A DNA stretch of 50,125 nt from Candidatus Alistipes stercoravium (GTDB lineage Bacteria > Bacteroidota > Bacteroidia > Bacteroidales > Rikenellaceae): contig DWWQ01000043.1 in assembly GCA_019119615.1 (NCBI GenBank), positions 1 to 50,125 of the forward strand, given 5' to 3'. How positions within the stretch are numbered: the first letter of the stretch is position 1; every line of letters begins with the position of its first letter. The position numbers and the translations under genes were made by a program. This document shows, piece by piece, positions 1 through 9,539 of this stretch. The notes beneath the pieces were generated by a model. That model was given only the letters and a program-made list of their open reading frames with translations. It was not told the origin of the DNA and did not search any database.

Positions 1-1
1 G

Positions 2-2008
2 AAGAACAACCCGATCCTCGTGGGTGAGGCCGGTGTCGGCAAGACCGCCATCGCCGAGGGTATCGCCCGCCGGATCATCGACGGCGACGTGCCCGAGAAC
101 CTGAAGTCGAAGGTGATCTATTCGCTCGACATGGGTGCGCTGATCGCCGGCGCGAAGTATCAGGGCGAGTTCGAGGAGCGTCTGAAGGCCGTCGTGCAGG
201 AGGTCGTGCAGAGCGACGGCGAGATCCTGCTCTTCATCGACGAGATCCACACGCTGGTCGGCGCCGGCAAGTCTTCCGGTGCGATGGATGCCGCGAACAT
301 CCTCAAACCGGCTCTGGCCCGCGGCGAGCTGCGGACGATCGGTGCCACGACGCTCGACGAGTTCCAGAAGTACTTCGAGCAGGACAAGGCCCTCGAGCGC
401 CGTTTCCAGAAGGTCATGGTCGATGAACCCTCGCAGGAGGACGCCATCTCGATCCTCCGCGGCCTGAAGGAGCGTTACGAGAACCACCACCAGGTGCGGA
501 TCAAGGATGAGGCGATCGTTGCGGCCGTCGAGCTTTCGAACCGCTACATTACCTCGCGGTTCCTGCCCGACAAGGCCATCGACCTGGTCGATGAGGCGGC
601 GTCGCGGCTGCGGCTGGAGATGAACTCCGTGCCCGACGAGATCGATTCGCTGGAGCGCCGTATGCGCCAGCTGGAGATCGAGCGCGAGGCAATCCGCCGG
701 GAGAAGGATGAGGAGCGCATCGACCAGCTCACGAAGGAGATCGAGGAGCTGAAGGCGAAGGACTCCGAGATGCGGGCCAAGTGGCAGGGGCAGCGCGACC
801 TGCTGAAGAAGATCCAGACCAACAAGGACCGGATCGAGCAGCTGAAGGTCGAGGCCGAGCAGGCCGAGCGCCAGGGCGATTACGGCAAGGTCGCCGAGAT
901 CCGCTACGGCAAGATTCAGGAGGCCGAGAAGCAGATTGCGGCCTTCCAGGAGGAGTACAAACTCGCTTCGGCCGGCGGTTCGATGATCAAGGAGGAGGTC
1001 GATGCGCAGGATGTCGCCGAGGTGGTGTCGCGCTGGACGGGAATCCCCGTAACGCGCATGCTCGCCTCGGAGCGCGAGAAGCTTCTGCACATGGAGGAGG
1101 AGCTGCACAAGCGAGTCGTCGGACAGGAGCAGGCCATCGCGGCCATCTCGGATGCCGTGCGCCGCTCGCGTGCGGGTCTGAACGACCCCCGCAAGCCGAT
1201 CGGCTCGTTCATCTTCCTCGGTACGACGGGTGTCGGCAAGACCGAGCTGGCGAAGGCCCTTGCGGAGTTCCTCTTCAACGACGATCAGATGATGACGCGT
1301 ATCGACATGAGCGAATACCAGGAGCGGCACAGCGTCTCGCGTCTGGTCGGAGCGCCCCCGGGATACGTCGGTTACGACGAGGGCGGCCAGCTCACGGAGG
1401 CCGTGCGCCGCAAGCCCTATTCGGTCGTGCTGCTCGACGAGATCGAGAAGGCGCATCCCGATGTCTTCAACATCCTGCTGCAGGTGCTCGACGACGGACG
1501 TCTGACCGACAACAAGGGTCGTACGGTCGATTTCCGCAATACGATCATCATCATGACCTCGAACATGGGCTCGCAGGTCATCCAGGAGAATTTCGCCGAG
1601 GCTGCCGACGGCAAGCGCCTCCCGGAGGAGGTCGTCGAGCGGACGCGCCGCGAGGTGATCGACCTGCTGAAGCAGCAGCTCAAGCCCGAGTTCCTGAACC
1701 GTATCGACGAGATCGTGATGTTCGAGCCGCTGACGCGCAAGGACATCGAGCGGATCGTGGATATTCAGATGAACGGCGTAAGCCGGATGCTTGCCGAGAA
1801 CGGCATCCGTCTCGAATACAGCGACAGGGCGCGTGCATGGATTGCCGATGCGGGATTCGATCCGCTTTATGGGGCCCGCCCCGTGAAGCGTACGATCCAG
1901 CGCTATGTGGTGAACGATCTCTCGAAGCGGATTCTGGCCGGCGAGGTCGATCGGTCGAAGCCCATTTCGATCGATGCCGACGCCAACGGGCTGGTCTTCA
2001 AGAACTGA
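2..2008 (+). CDS. clpB: ATP-dependent chaperone ClpB, C-terminal part (5' end outside window)
   Basis: Hsp100 disaggregase that threads aggregated proteins through a hexameric ring with help from DnaK. The frame is open from base 2, so the N-terminal domain and start are outside the window; about 668 residues are present. The first ATPase module starts at once with the Walker A motif GEAGVGKT and Walker B LLFIDEIH. It is followed by the long charged coiled-coil middle domain (roughly residues 200-320 of this fragment), then the second ATPase module with GTTGVGKT and [13 protein letters not shown] and the C-terminal small domain. The middle domain separates ClpB from ClpA and ClpC. It ends before a strong terminator. 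The gene looks intact apart from the window edge. Confidence 0.97.
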   Translation, partial: KNNPILVGEAGVGKTAIAEGIARRIIDGDVPENLKSKVIYSLDMGALIAGAKYQGEFEERLKAVVQEVVQSDGEILLFIDEIHTLVGAGKSSGAMDAANILKPALARGELRTIGATTLDEFQKYFEQDKALERRFQKVMVDEPSQEDAISILRGLKERYENHHQVRIKDEAIVAAVELSNRYITSRFLPDKAIDLVDEAASRLRLEMNSVPDEIDSLERRMRQLEIEREAIRREKDEERIDQLTKEIEELKAKDSEMRAKWQGQRDLLKKIQTNKDRIEQLKVEAEQAERQGDYGKVAEIRYGKIQEAEKQIAAFQEEYKLASAGGSMIKEEVDAQDVAEVVSRWTGIPVTRMLASEREKLLHMEEELHKRVVGQEQAIAAISDAVRRSRAGLNDPRKPIGSFIFLGTTGVGKTELAKALAEFLFNDDQMMTRIDMSEYQERHSVSRLVGAPPGYVGYDEGGQLTEAVRRKPYSVVLLDEIEKAHPDVFNILLQVLDDGRLTDNKGRTVDFRNTIIIMTSNMGSQVIQENFAEAADGKRLPEEVVERTRREVIDLLKQQLKPEFLNRIDEIVMFEPLTRKDIERIVDIQMNGVSRMLAENGIRLEYSDRARAWIADAGFDPLYGARPVKRTIQRYVVNDLSKRILAGEVDRSKPISIDADANGLVFKN

Positions 2009-2030
2009 TCGCCGCCGTTGCGCATGACGA

Positions 2031-2065
2031 AGGGTTCCACCCCGAAAGGGGCGGAACCCTTTTTT
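2031..2065 (+). terminator. Intrinsic terminator of clpB
   Basis: A long GC-rich hairpin (AGGGTTCC paired with GGAACCCT, plus CCCC/GGGG around a GAAA tetraloop) is followed by a run of six T. It begins about 22 bases after the clpB stop and separates clpB from the convergent esterase gene. Confidence 0.9.
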
Positions 2066-2102
2066 CGTGTCTGGAACCGGATGTTCGGCAGCTGCCGCCG
2101 CC

Positions 2103-2969
2103 TTATCGGATATAGCGGCTGAAGAAGCGCCACAACTCCTCGCAGGTATCGACCCCCGTGTCGTGCCAGGAGTGCGTGCCGCCGACCGTTTCGTAGAGCC
2201 ACACCTCGCTGCCGTCGGTCCCGCCCGTATAGCGGTGGGCGATGACCTGCCGGCCGTTGTCCGCAGCGGGAAGCGTATCGCGCTGCACCCGGAGGCATTT
2301 GGCCTTGGCGGCCCAGTAGCCGACGGCCATTGGGATCGGCAGGTAGGCGCCCCAGCCGTCGCGGTTCTCCAGATCGCCTTCCCAGCGGGTGGTGCGGTCC
2401 TCCGTGCCGTGGATCTCGAAGAGCGGGACGGGATGCGGGTTGTCGTCGCGGCGCAGGATCTCCACCGACATGAAACCCGCGACGGGTCCGAGGGCCGCGA
2501 AGAGCTTCGGACGGCGCGAAGCGAGCAGGTAGCACATGTCCCCGCCGTTGGACATCCCCGTGCAGAAGACGTTGCGGCGGCTCAATCCGTAGCGCCGGTG
2601 CAGGTGGCCGATCAGCTCGTCGAGGAACCGTACGTCGTCGATCGGCATGTCGGCCTGGAAGGGATATCCCACGTTCCAGCAGCTCGTGCCGCGGCCGTCG
2701 CACTCGCCCCGGGGGTAGCAGACGGCAAAGCCGTGGCGGTCGGCCGTGGGGTTCATGCCGAAGGCCGCCGGGTCGTTCGAACCGCCGTAGCCGTGCAGGA
2801 CGATGACGAGCGGCGCCCCGGGCGGCAGGCCCTCCGGAATATGGATCGTGTAGGTACGCTCGATGCCGTCCGAACGCAGGGTCTCGGTGCGGTCCTTTTG
2901 GGCGCATGCGATCGTCGGGATCAACAGAAGCAGCAGCATCGGGAGCAGGGCCCGAGGGGACTGTTTCAT
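2103..2969 (-). CDS. Secreted alpha/beta-hydrolase, PHB depolymerase / feruloyl esterase (CE1-like) family
   Basis: A 288-residue secreted esterase. A signal peptide (MKQSPRALLP then a Leu-rich core ending near TIACAQ) leads into the fold of the LpqC/esterase PHB-depolymerase family. The oxyanion-hole motif HGYGG is at about residue 59, the nucleophile motif GMSNGG has Ser140, the acid is Asp191 in HGTEDRTT, and the base is His266 in GGTHSW. Members hydrolyse short polyester or aryl-ester bonds such as feruloyl groups on plant polysaccharides; the true substrate cannot be read here. It starts 21 bases after the glycosyltransferase gene on the same strand, so the two are probably co-transcribed, though a functional link is not obvious. 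Confidence 0.85.
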   Translation of the reverse strand: MKQSPRALLPMLLLLLIPTIACAQKDRTETLRSDGIERTYTIHIPEGLPPGAPLVIVLHGYGGSNDPAAFGMNPTADRHGFAVCYPRGECDGRGTSCWNVGYPFQADMPIDDVRFLDELIGHLHRRYGLSRRNVFCTGMSNGGDMCYLLASRRPKLFAALGPVAGFMSVEILRRDDNPHPVPLFEIHGTEDRTTRWEGDLENRDGWGAYLPIPMAVGYWAAKAKCLRVQRDTLPAADNGRQVIAHRYTGGTDGSEVWLYETVGGTHSWHDTGVDTCEELWRFFSRYIR

Positions 2970-2990
2970 ACGTTTGCGGATTGGATGTTT

Positions 2991-3920
2991 TTACAGACCC
3001 TTGCGGGCCAGCCGCCACGCCAGGGCGTTGTAGAGTCCGAGCAGCGGGGCGCGCCACCGCACCGGAAGGCGGTTCAGGAGGCGCACCTTGCGCAGCGTGC
3101 GGCGGTAGGTCTTCGTATAGTCGAAGCAGCGCACGGCGCGTGCGGCGGCCTCCGTGTCGCCCTTGGCCGAGAGGATGAGCGCCTTGCCCAGTGCGGCCCG
3201 GGCGATGAATTCGCGCTCCTCGTCGGGTGCCGCGGGGTCGTAGAGCGCCTCGAACGAGTAGGCGGTCCGCTCGGGCGTATAGCTCGAGGCCGAACGATTC
3301 GAGGCCACCTTCGAGTAGCGGACGAGCTTTTCGGGAGAGTAGCAGACCCGATAGCGGCGGCCGATCTTGATCCACATGTAGAGGTCGCCGGCGATCTTCA
3401 TCCCCTCGGGAAATCCTCCCACCTCGTCGAAGACCCTGCGGGGAATGCAGGCCGCCGAGGGGATGGCGATATAACGGTGGGCCGAGTCGCGGAAGAAGTT
3501 CCCGACGACGCCCCGCGCCGCGGGCCCTTCGGCCGGGAAGATGCCGTCGTGGCTGACGATGCGGAAGCCCGTGCAGTAGAGGCCGCAGCCCGGATATTGG
3601 CCGATCAACGCGGCGATCTCCTCGAGAAATCCCGGCTCCCACTCGTCGTCGGCGTCGATGAGGGCGACATATTCGCCGCGGGCTTCGGCGATGGCGCGGT
3701 TGCGGGCGGCGCACTCCCCGGCGTTCGCCTGTCGGATGAGGCGCACGAGCGGCGAACGGAGGGCCTCGACCTTCGCGGCGCTGCCGTCGGTCGATCCGTC
3801 GTCCACGACGATGATTTCGGCGGGTTGGCGCGTCTGCGCCAGCACGGAGCGGAGCGTACCCTCGATTTCGCGCTCCTTGTTGTAGAGGGGTATGATGACC
3901 GAGATGACCGGTTCGGACAT
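2991..3920 (-). CDS. Family 2 glycosyltransferase
   Basis: A 309-residue GT-A fold transferase, probably cytoplasmic or peripheral at the inner membrane, that adds a sugar from a nucleotide donor to a surface glycan. The N-terminus has the typical start VISVIIPLYNKE, the VVDDGSTDGS nucleotide-binding loop at about residues 38-47, and the metal-binding DxD (D89-A-D91) followed by the WEPG segment. The C-terminal third is specific to this subgroup and gives no acceptor clue. It is first in a two-gene unit with the esterase and divergent from a DUF115-like gene. A promoter for it (TATCTTCG at 3938-3945 with CAAA at 3966-3969, read on the minus strand) overlaps the opposite promoter. Confidence 0.9.
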   Translation of the reverse strand: MSEPVISVIIPLYNKEREIEGTLRSVLAQTRQPAEIIVVDDGSTDGSAAKVEALRSPLVRLIRQANAGECAARNRAIAEARGEYVALIDADDEWEPGFLEEIAALIGQYPGCGLYCTGFRIVSHDGIFPAEGPAARGVVGNFFRDSAHRYIAIPSAACIPRRVFDEVGGFPEGMKIAGDLYMWIKIGRRYRVCYSPEKLVRYSKVASNRSASSYTPERTAYSFEALYDPAAPDEEREFIARAALGKALILSAKGDTEAAARAVRCFDYTKTYRRTLRKVRLLNRLPVRWRAPLLGLYNALAWRLARKGL

Positions 3921-3933
3921 GGGCTTGCGGTTT

Positions 3934-3969
3934 TTTGCGAAGATACCGATCTTTTGCTATTTTTGCAAA
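3934..3969. promoter_or_regulatory. Overlapping divergent promoters
   Basis: Plus direction: TTTG at 3934-3937, 20-base spacer, TATTTTTG at 3958-3965, 18 bases before the ATG at 3984. Minus direction: CAAA at 3966-3969, 20-base spacer, CGAAGATA at 3938-3945 (reads TATCTTCG, one mismatch to TAnnTTTG). Each promoter's elements lie inside the other, so polymerase could occupy only one at a time. Confidence 0.75.
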
Positions 3970-3983
3970 TAAAACCGCGTTCC

Positions 3984-4865
3984 ATGACCCTCTCCGAGAA
4001 GATCCTCCTCTTTGCCCGCCACAGTTTCGAGACGGTGCTCTACTTCACCGTGATGGCCGTCAAGGAGAATTTCCGCAACTATGTGGGTCGCGCCGGCCGC
4101 AACCCCGGGGCGGATGCCGCGACGCTGGCGATCCTCGGCAACGGCCCCTCGCTCGCCGGGGAGCTTCCCGCCCTGATGGAGGATACGGCGCCGCGCGATC
4201 TGATGGCGGTCAATTACTTTGCGCTGGACGGCCGCTTTACCGTGCTGCGCCCGGCCTACTACGTCCTTTCGGACCCGATGTTCTTCCGCGACAGCCCCTG
4301 CCGCGAACGCGTGGCGGAGCTCTACCGCGTGCTCACGGCGCGCGTCGTGTGGCCGATGACGCTCTATGTGCAGTACTACAATCCCGAGCATTTCGATTAC
4401 CGCGCGGCGCTGCCCAATCCGCTCATCCGCATCGTGCCCTTCCATACCACGATGTTCCGGGGTTTCCGTTCGCTCGAATTCCGCCTCTTCCGCCGCGGGC
4501 TGGGAAGCGCCAACTTCGGCACGGTGGTGCAGGTCGGCGAATACATCGGCCTGCTGCTGGGCTACCGCTGCGTGGAGCTCTACGGCGTGGACCATACGTT
4601 GCTCGAGGGACTCTGCGTGGACGACCGCAACCGTCTGTGCCGCAACGACCGCCACTATTACGACAAGGAACCGGCCCGCGATCCGCAGCCCATCTTCCAG
4701 AAGGTGCCGCCCGTGCCCTACACGATGGCCTCCTATCTTGCGGAGGTTGCCGAACTGTTCCGCGGCCACGAGGTGCTGCGCGACTATGCCCGGTGGCTCG
4801 GCGTACGGATCGTGAACTGCACGCGCTCGTCGATGATCGACGCCTACGAACGGCGCGGGGAGTGA
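3984..4865 (+). CDS. DUF115 / MAF-like protein, probable surface-glycan glycosyltransferase
   Basis: A 293-residue protein. Near residue 50 it has ILGNGPSL, the glycine-rich NGPS loop of the DUF115 / motility-accessory-factor family, which is related to sialyltransferase-like folds and to MptE-type enzymes. Later it has LGYRCVELYGVDHTLLEGL, the second family signature. Such genes sit in O-antigen, capsule or glycoprotein loci of Bacteroidetes, which fits the neighbouring glycosyltransferase and CMP-sugar synthetase-like genes. The frame is open far upstream, but that part is antisense to two real genes. The ATG at 3984 is preferred because the promoter -7 box ends only 18 bases upstream. The enzymatic activity is inferred from the family only. 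Confidence 0.75.
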   Translation: MTLSEKILLFARHSFETVLYFTVMAVKENFRNYVGRAGRNPGADAATLAILGNGPSLAGELPALMEDTAPRDLMAVNYFALDGRFTVLRPAYYVLSDPMFFRDSPCRERVAELYRVLTARVVWPMTLYVQYYNPEHFDYRAALPNPLIRIVPFHTTMFRGFRSLEFRLFRRGLGSANFGTVVQVGEYIGLLLGYRCVELYGVDHTLLEGLCVDDRNRLCRNDRHYYDKEPARDPQPIFQKVPPVPYTMASYLAEVAELFRGHEVLRDYARWLGVRIVNCTRSSMIDAYERRGE

Positions 4866-4884
4866 TCCGGTTTACCTTATAGAT

Positions 4885-4919
4885 AAAAGGGACGGCCTTC
4901 GCACAAGGCCGTCCCTTTT
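4885..4919. terminator. Bidirectional terminator between convergent genes
   Basis: A perfect 15-bp stem (AAAAGGGACGGCCTT and its complement) with loop CGCAC, bordered by A and T runs so that it works on both strands. It lies 19 bases after the DUF115-like stop and 19 bases after the stop of the convergent cytidylyltransferase gene. Confidence 0.92.
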
Positions 4920-4938
4920 GGTTCGGACGCCGCGGGCG

Positions 4939-5592
4939 TTATTGCCGGAGGTTGCGGCTGGCGGCGATGATCTCTGCCATGGTGAAATCCTCCGGATAGT
5001 CGATGTCCATCCCCTCGATGCGGTCCACGACGGCCATCCACGGCCGGTCGCCGATGCGGCGGTGGCGTTCGCACCACAATGTCCGCGGGAAGATGAAGAA
5101 GGCGCTGGTCTCGATATAGACCGGCTCGATGGTCTGCGTGCGGGGAATGTTGTCGAGTGCATAGTTCAGCGGACGCCCCTCGTACCAGGCGAAGGTCTGG
5201 ATGCGCTCGGCGCTGAAGGCCGAGTCGTATTCGCCGGATTGCACCTTTCCGAGCGCCTCGGCGAGGGTCTCGGGGCGGATGAAGGGCGAGGTGGCGTGGG
5301 CCAGAATGTAGAGGTCGGCCTCGACCTCGGCCGTAAAGCGGTCGTAGATCTCGCGGCCGAGGGTCGTGTCGCGGTCGAGCTCCTCGCTGCGCCGCAGGAA
5401 ACGCACCCCTTCGGGCAGCAGACCGCGGATGCTTTCGTCGCTGCAGTAGACATAGACCTCGTCGATCCCGCGGACCGCCGTCAGGGTTTTCAGAATGTGG
5501 CACATCAGCGGCTCGCCGCCCAGCAGCCGCAGGTTCTTGCCTGCGACACGCTGGCTGTTGAGCCGGATCGGAACGAACGCAACGGTTTTCAT
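4939..5592 (-). CDS. Acylneuraminate cytidylyltransferase-like enzyme (CMP-sugar synthetase family)
   Basis: A 217-residue nucleotidyltransferase that would activate a sialic-acid-like nonulosonate with CTP. The N-terminal motif VPIRLNSQRVAGKNL matches the family pattern (P-A-R-x-x-S-x-x-x-x-K-N), with I for A and a shifted loop, followed by LLGGEPLM. ATSPFIRPE gives the central substrate-binding segment, and DIDYPEDF near the C-terminus is the usual closing motif. No nonulosonate synthase (NeuB-like) is in the window, so the sugar is unknown. It starts 12 bases after the LuxE-like gene stop, so the two form an operon and the activated sugar and acyl chemistry may act on one surface molecule. 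Confidence 0.82.
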   Translation of the reverse strand: MKTVAFVPIRLNSQRVAGKNLRLLGGEPLMCHILKTLTAVRGIDEVYVYCSDESIRGLLPEGVRFLRRSEELDRDTTLGREIYDRFTAEVEADLYILAHATSPFIRPETLAEALGKVQSGEYDSAFSAERIQTFAWYEGRPLNYALDNIPRTQTIEPVYIETSAFFIFPRTLWCERHRRIGDRPWMAVVDRIEGMDIDYPEDFTMAEIIAASRNLRQ

Positions 5593-5604
5593 GCGATAGG
5601 ATTT

Positions 5605-6570
5605 TTACTGTACGAGCAGATTGCAGCCCCGGATGTCCGAGCGGTCGATGCGCCCCTCGATCACGAACGATCCGTCGGCGGCAACACGCCCCGTGTCGGC
5701 CGTCTGGATGAAGGCGCAGGACCACCAGTTGGCCAGGTCGGTGATGTTCAGCCCGCCGCGGCTTCCCGCCGGCAGCGTGCAGAACGGGTCGTTGATGTCG
5801 CGTACCGTGACGCGCATCCACGCCGGGCAGCGGAAGCGGTTTCCGCCCTGCGAATAGGCCTGCGAGGTGAGCTCCGCCATGCCGTACTCCGAATGGATCT
5901 CCTTGACGCCGAAGGCCTCGCAGAGAATGCGGTGGAACTCCTCCTTGGGAATCTCCTCGCGGTAGCCCTTCATGCCGCCGGTCTCCATGACGACGGTGTC
6001 GTGCAGTTTCGGGGCATATTGCTCGGCAAGGTCCCACAATGCGTAGCTGACGCCCAGCAGGATCTTCGGCTTCGGATCGGCGGCCATGTCGCGCAGCAGC
6101 GCTTCGCAGTCGTCGAGGTAGAAGCCGCCCGAGCCGCAGTCCGAGATGAGCCGGTCGGCCATGTAGACGAGCGACGAACCCTTGCGTCGCAGGTAGTTGG
6201 GCAGCAGCGCATAGAGGCTCCAGCGGGCCGGGTCGCCGTAGAAGGTGCGGAACGAGCCGCGGAAGGCCGCTTCGTAGAGCGCCAGCGACTGCATCGCGTG
6301 GCGCGAGGAGGTCATGCCCGTCGTGGCGCTCGACGTGAAGACCGCCTCGGGTTCCCGGTCGCCGCAATAGACCTCGTGGCTCTTGAAAAGCTCGATGGGC
6401 AGGTGGGGAATCTCCCCGGAATGCCGCACCTGCTGCGGTTCGACGCCGATCAGGGCGAGGTACTCGCGGTAGGGTGCGCAGGCGACGGCCTGGCGTCGGA
6501 AAACCTCCAGCGCCAGCCGCTCGAACGCCTCGCGGCTATCGATTCCGAATATCGTTTCGGAACTTGTCAT
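5605..6570 (-). CDS. LuxE-like acyl-protein synthetase / acyl-transferase
   Basis: About 321 residues of the LuxE/PaaK-like adenylate-forming family. LuxE proteins activate a fatty acid as acyl-AMP and pass it to a partner. Visible signs are FTSSATTGMTSSRH (the Ser/Thr/Gly-rich AMP-binding loop, near residue 78), the YGMAELTSQAY adenine-binding segment and the C-terminal ADTGR motif. The chosen start at 6570 (MTSSETIFGID) matches the family N-terminus; an in-frame extension to 6666 is GC-rich and unlike the family. A -7 box (TATCTTTG on the minus strand, 6577-6584) lies so close to this ATG that the mRNA would be nearly leaderless. It is first in the two-gene operon with the cytidylyltransferase. 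No reductase (LuxC) is nearby. Confidence 0.8.
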   Translation of the reverse strand: MTSSETIFGIDSREAFERLALEVFRRQAVACAPYREYLALIGVEPQQVRHSGEIPHLPIELFKSHEVYCGDREPEAVFTSSATTGMTSSRHAMQSLALYEAAFRGSFRTFYGDPARWSLYALLPNYLRRKGSSLVYMADRLISDCGSGGFYLDDCEALLRDMAADPKPKILLGVSYALWDLAEQYAPKLHDTVVMETGGMKGYREEIPKEEFHRILCEAFGVKEIHSEYGMAELTSQAYSQGGNRFRCPAWMRVTVRDINDPFCTLPAGSRGGLNITDLANWWSCAFIQTADTGRVAADGSFVIEGRIDRSDIRGCNLLVQ

Positions 6571-6714
6571 CACGGACAAAGATACGACAATCGGCGGGCA
6601 GAAACAACATTTCCGGCGGCTTTTTCCCCGGCATGGCGGTGCGGCCCTTTCCGCCGGCTTCTCCACCGCCTCGTCGCAGCCGTTCCGCGGCCCCTCCCGC
6701 CTGCGACAGACAGG

Positions 6715-6787
6715 AAACGGCGGCTGCTTCGGGTTTCCCCCTGCAACCGCCGTTTCGGTCGTACGGCATCCGGCGGCCGCCGGATGC
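6715..6787. repeat. Two inverted repeats in the infC - LuxE-like gap
   Basis: The 233-base gap holds a perfect palindrome at 6766-6787 (GCATCCGGCGG and its complement) and a second hairpin at 6715-6755 (AAACGGCGG arms of 13 bases with one mismatch). Neither has a T run. They may end infC transcription or be a protein-binding site. No gene is visible in the gap. Confidence 0.55.
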
Positions 6788-6803
6788 GCTGCATGTGCAC
6801 ACT

Positions 6804-7412
6804 CTACTTCTTGCCCTTGGGCGCCAGCATCATGTTCATCTTCTTGCCGTCGAGTTTGGGCATCATCTCCACCTTGGCCACCTCCTCGAGGTCGGTGGCG
6901 AAGCGCAGCAGCAGGATCTCGCCCTGCTCCTTGAAGACGATCGAGCGACCGCGGAAGAAGACGTAGGCCTTGACCTTCGAACCCTCCTTGAGGAAGTTCA
7001 TGGCGTGCTTGAGCTTGAAGTTGTAGTCGTGGTCGTCGGTCTGGGGTCCGAAGCGGATCTCCTTGACGGTAACCTTCGCCTGGTTGGCCTTCAGCTCTTT
7101 GGCCTTTTTCTTCTGTTGGTACAGGAACTTCTGGTAGTCCGCGATGCGGCAGACGGGGGGATCGGCCTTGGGCGAGATCTCGATCAGGTCGAGCTCCAGC
7201 TCGTCGGCCAGACGCAGGGCGTCTCGGATCGGCATGACCTGCGGCTGCTCCACGTTGTCGCCCACCACGCGCACTTCGGGTGCGGTGATCTGCTCGTTGA
7301 TGCGGTGCGGGTTCTCTTTCTCGGGCAGTTTGCGCCCGAAGCGGTTGTCCTGTTTCGGTTTGTTATTCCCGGGGTTGAACGGCCTCGGCGGGAATGGTTT
7401 CGGTGCTGCGAT
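6804..7412 (-). CDS. infC: Translation initiation factor IF-3, probable ATC start codon
   Basis: IF-3 binds the 30S subunit, prevents premature joining and checks the start codon. The C-terminal domain ([18 protein letters not shown]) and the N-terminal domain ([35 protein letters not shown]) are both clear. The only standard start in frame is a GTG at 7274, which would delete the conserved RINEQI segment. The open frame continues upstream to a stop 12 bases beyond an ATC at 7410-7412, giving about 202 residues with a Pro/Lys/Asn-rich N-terminal extension. Rare start codons on infC are known to serve autoregulation, as the AUU of E. coli. It follows thrS by 32 bases. The usual rpmI-rplT pair does not follow. 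Confidence 0.93.
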   Translation of the reverse strand: MAAPKPFPPRPFNPGNNKPKQDNRFGRKLPEKENPHRINEQITAPEVRVVGDNVEQPQVMPIRDALRLADELELDLIEISPKADPPVCRIADYQKFLYQQKKKAKELKANQAKVTVKEIRFGPQTDDHDYNFKLKHAMNFLKEGSKVKAYVFFRGRSIVFKEQGEILLLRFATDLEEVAKVEMMPKLDGKKMNMMLAPKGKK

Positions 7413-7444
7413 AGTTGTAAAGTATTAGTGAATGATTCGAAAAG

Positions 7445-9397
7445 TTACTCTTTCTTCAGCCGGTTGGCCTCGACCTCCTGCTTGACGAGTCCCGTGAGGA
7501 AGTCGCGGAAGGCCTCCAGCGTCATCTGACCCTTGTCGCCTTCGCCCTGGGCGCGTACCGAGACGAGACCTTCGGCCTCCTCCTTCTCGCCGACGATCAG
7601 CAGGTAGGGGATGCGCTTGAGTTCGTTGTCGCGGATCTTGCGGCCGATCTTCTCGTTGCGGTCATCGACCTCCGAGCGGACGTCGCCGGCGTTGAGGTAC
7701 TCCGAGACCTTGTGGGCGTAGTCGTTGAACTTCTCCGAGATGGGAAGCACCACGACCTGCTCGGGCGAGAGCCACAGCGGGAATTTGCCGCCGGTATGCT
7801 CGAGCAGCACGGCCACGAAGCGCTCCATCGAGCCGAACGGCGCACGATGGATCATGATCGGGCGGTGGAGCTTGTCGTCGGCGCCCTTGTACGTCAGGTC
7901 GAAACGCTCCGGGAGGTTGTAGTCCACCTGGATGGTTCCCAGCTGCCACTTGCGGCCGATGGCGTCCTTGACCATGAAGTCGAGCTTCGGGCCGTAGAAG
8001 GCCGCCTCGCCGTACTCCACGACCGTGTTGAGGCCCTTCTCCCTGGCGGCCTGCATGATGGCCGACTCAGCCTTCTCCCAGTTCTCGTCCGAACCGATGT
8101 ATTTTTCGCGGTTGTTCGGGTCGCGCAGCGAGATCTGCGCCGTATAGTTGTCGAACTTCAGCGTCTTGAAGATATAGAGCACGATGTCGATCACGCGCTC
8201 GAACTCCTCGAGCAGCTGGTCGGGGCGTACGAACAGGTGGGCGTCGTCCTGCGTGAAGCCGCGCACGCGCGTCAGTCCGTGGAGCTCACCCGACTGCTCG
8301 TAGCGGTAGACCGTACCGAACTCGGCCAGACGGACCGGCAGCTCCTTGTACGAACGGGGCTTCGAGCGGTAGATCTCGCAGTGGTGCGGGCAGTTCATCG
8401 GCTTGAGCAGGTACTCCTCGCCCTCGATCGGGGTGTGGATCGGCTGGAAGGAGTCCTTGCCGTACTTGGCGTAGTGTCCCGAGGTAACGTAGAGCTCCTT
8501 GTTGCCGATATGCGGGGTGATGACCTGCTGGTATCCGTACTCCTTCTGGACATTGCGCAGGAACTGCTCCAGGCGGTCGCGCAGTGCGGCGCCCTTCGGC
8601 AGCCAGAGCGGAAGGCCCTGACCCACGCGCTGCGAGAAGGTGAACAGCTCGAGATCCTTGCCCAGCTTGCGGTGGTCGCGCTTCTTGGCCTCCTCCATCA
8701 TCTGGAGGTACTCGTCGAGCATCGACTTCTTGGGGAACGAGATGCCGTAGATACGCGTGAGCATCTTGTTCTTCTCGTTGCCGCGCCAGTAGGCTCCGGC
8801 CACGGAGGTGAGCTTCAGGGCCTTGATATAGCCCGTATTGGGAATGTGCGGTCCGCGGCAGAGGTCCGTGAACGCACCGTTCGTATAGAAGGAGATGGTG
8901 CCGTCCTCGAGGTCCGTGATGAGCTCGACCTTGTACTGGTCGCCCTTCTCGGTGAAGGTCTTCAGGGCCTCGGCCTTGGGTACTTCGCGACGCACGAGCG
9001 GCTCCTTGTTGCGGGAGAGCTCCTGCATCTTCTGTTCGATGCGCGGAAGGTCGGCCTCGGTGATCGGCGTCGGCGAATCGACGTCGTAGTAGAAACCGTT
9101 TTCGATGGCGGGGCCGATGCCGAACTTGATGCCCGGGTAGAGGGCCTCGAGGGCCTCGGCCAGCAGGTGCGACGAGGTGTGCCAGAAGGCGTGCTTGCCC
9201 TCGTCGTCGTCCCATTTGTAGAACTTGACCGATGCGTTCTCTTCGATCGGACGCATCATGTCTACCGTTGCGCCGTTTACCGAGGCCGCCAGCGAGTCAG
9301 CAGCTAAACGAGGGCTGATGCTCTCCGCGATCTGGTAGGCAGTTGTCCCTTTGGCATACTCCTTTACCGAGCCATCGGGAAAAGTGATCTGGATCAT
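7445..9397 (-). CDS. thrS: Threonyl-tRNA synthetase
   Basis: Class II synthetase that charges tRNA-Thr; 650 residues, full length. Order: TGS domain at the N-terminus ([14 protein letters not shown]), editing domain with the HTSSHLL metal-like motif near residue 75, catalytic core with the zinc Cys in [10 protein letters not shown] and motif 2 around RVRGFTQDD, motif 3 near [10 protein letters not shown], and the anticodon-binding domain at the end. The start at 9397 is chosen over an upstream frame extension because [10 protein letters not shown] is the normal TGS start. It is upstream of infC in an operon. The 142-base gap before it, after pdxA, holds only a small CCCCT/AGGGG hairpin (9504-9518) and an AT-rich leader; no clear promoter was seen. 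Confidence 0.97.
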   Translation of the reverse strand: MIQITFPDGSVKEYAKGTTAYQIAESISPRLAADSLAASVNGATVDMMRPIEENASVKFYKWDDDEGKHAFWHTSSHLLAEALEALYPGIKFGIGPAIENGFYYDVDSPTPITEADLPRIEQKMQELSRNKEPLVRREVPKAEALKTFTEKGDQYKVELITDLEDGTISFYTNGAFTDLCRGPHIPNTGYIKALKLTSVAGAYWRGNEKNKMLTRIYGISFPKKSMLDEYLQMMEEAKKRDHRKLGKDLELFTFSQRVGQGLPLWLPKGAALRDRLEQFLRNVQKEYGYQQVITPHIGNKELYVTSGHYAKYGKDSFQPIHTPIEGEEYLLKPMNCPHHCEIYRSKPRSYKELPVRLAEFGTVYRYEQSGELHGLTRVRGFTQDDAHLFVRPDQLLEEFERVIDIVLYIFKTLKFDNYTAQISLRDPNNREKYIGSDENWEKAESAIMQAAREKGLNTVVEYGEAAFYGPKLDFMVKDAIGRKWQLGTIQVDYNLPERFDLTYKGADDKLHRPIMIHRAPFGSMERFVAVLLEHTGGKFPLWLSPEQVVVLPISEKFNDYAHKVSEYLNAGDVRSEVDDRNEKIGRKIRDNELKRIPYLLIVGEKEEAEGLVSVRAQGEGDKGQMTLEAFRDFLTGLVKQEVEANRLKKE

Positions 9398-9539
9398 AAA
9401 GTTTATAAATTTAAGTTTTCGGGGCCTTCGGCGCTTCCACAATTACGAGACGGAATACGCCTCCGGTTTGCCCGGTGTTTCCATGGTTTGTCCGCTCCTC
9501 TCTCCCCTGCCGTAGGGGTGATTCTTGCGGGATTTGCCG

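Noticed and set aside
2067..3983. Long open frame upstream of the DUF115-like gene
   Set aside because: It is antisense to the esterase and glycosyltransferase genes and crosses a promoter; only the part from 3984 matches a family. GC-rich DNA gives many such frames.
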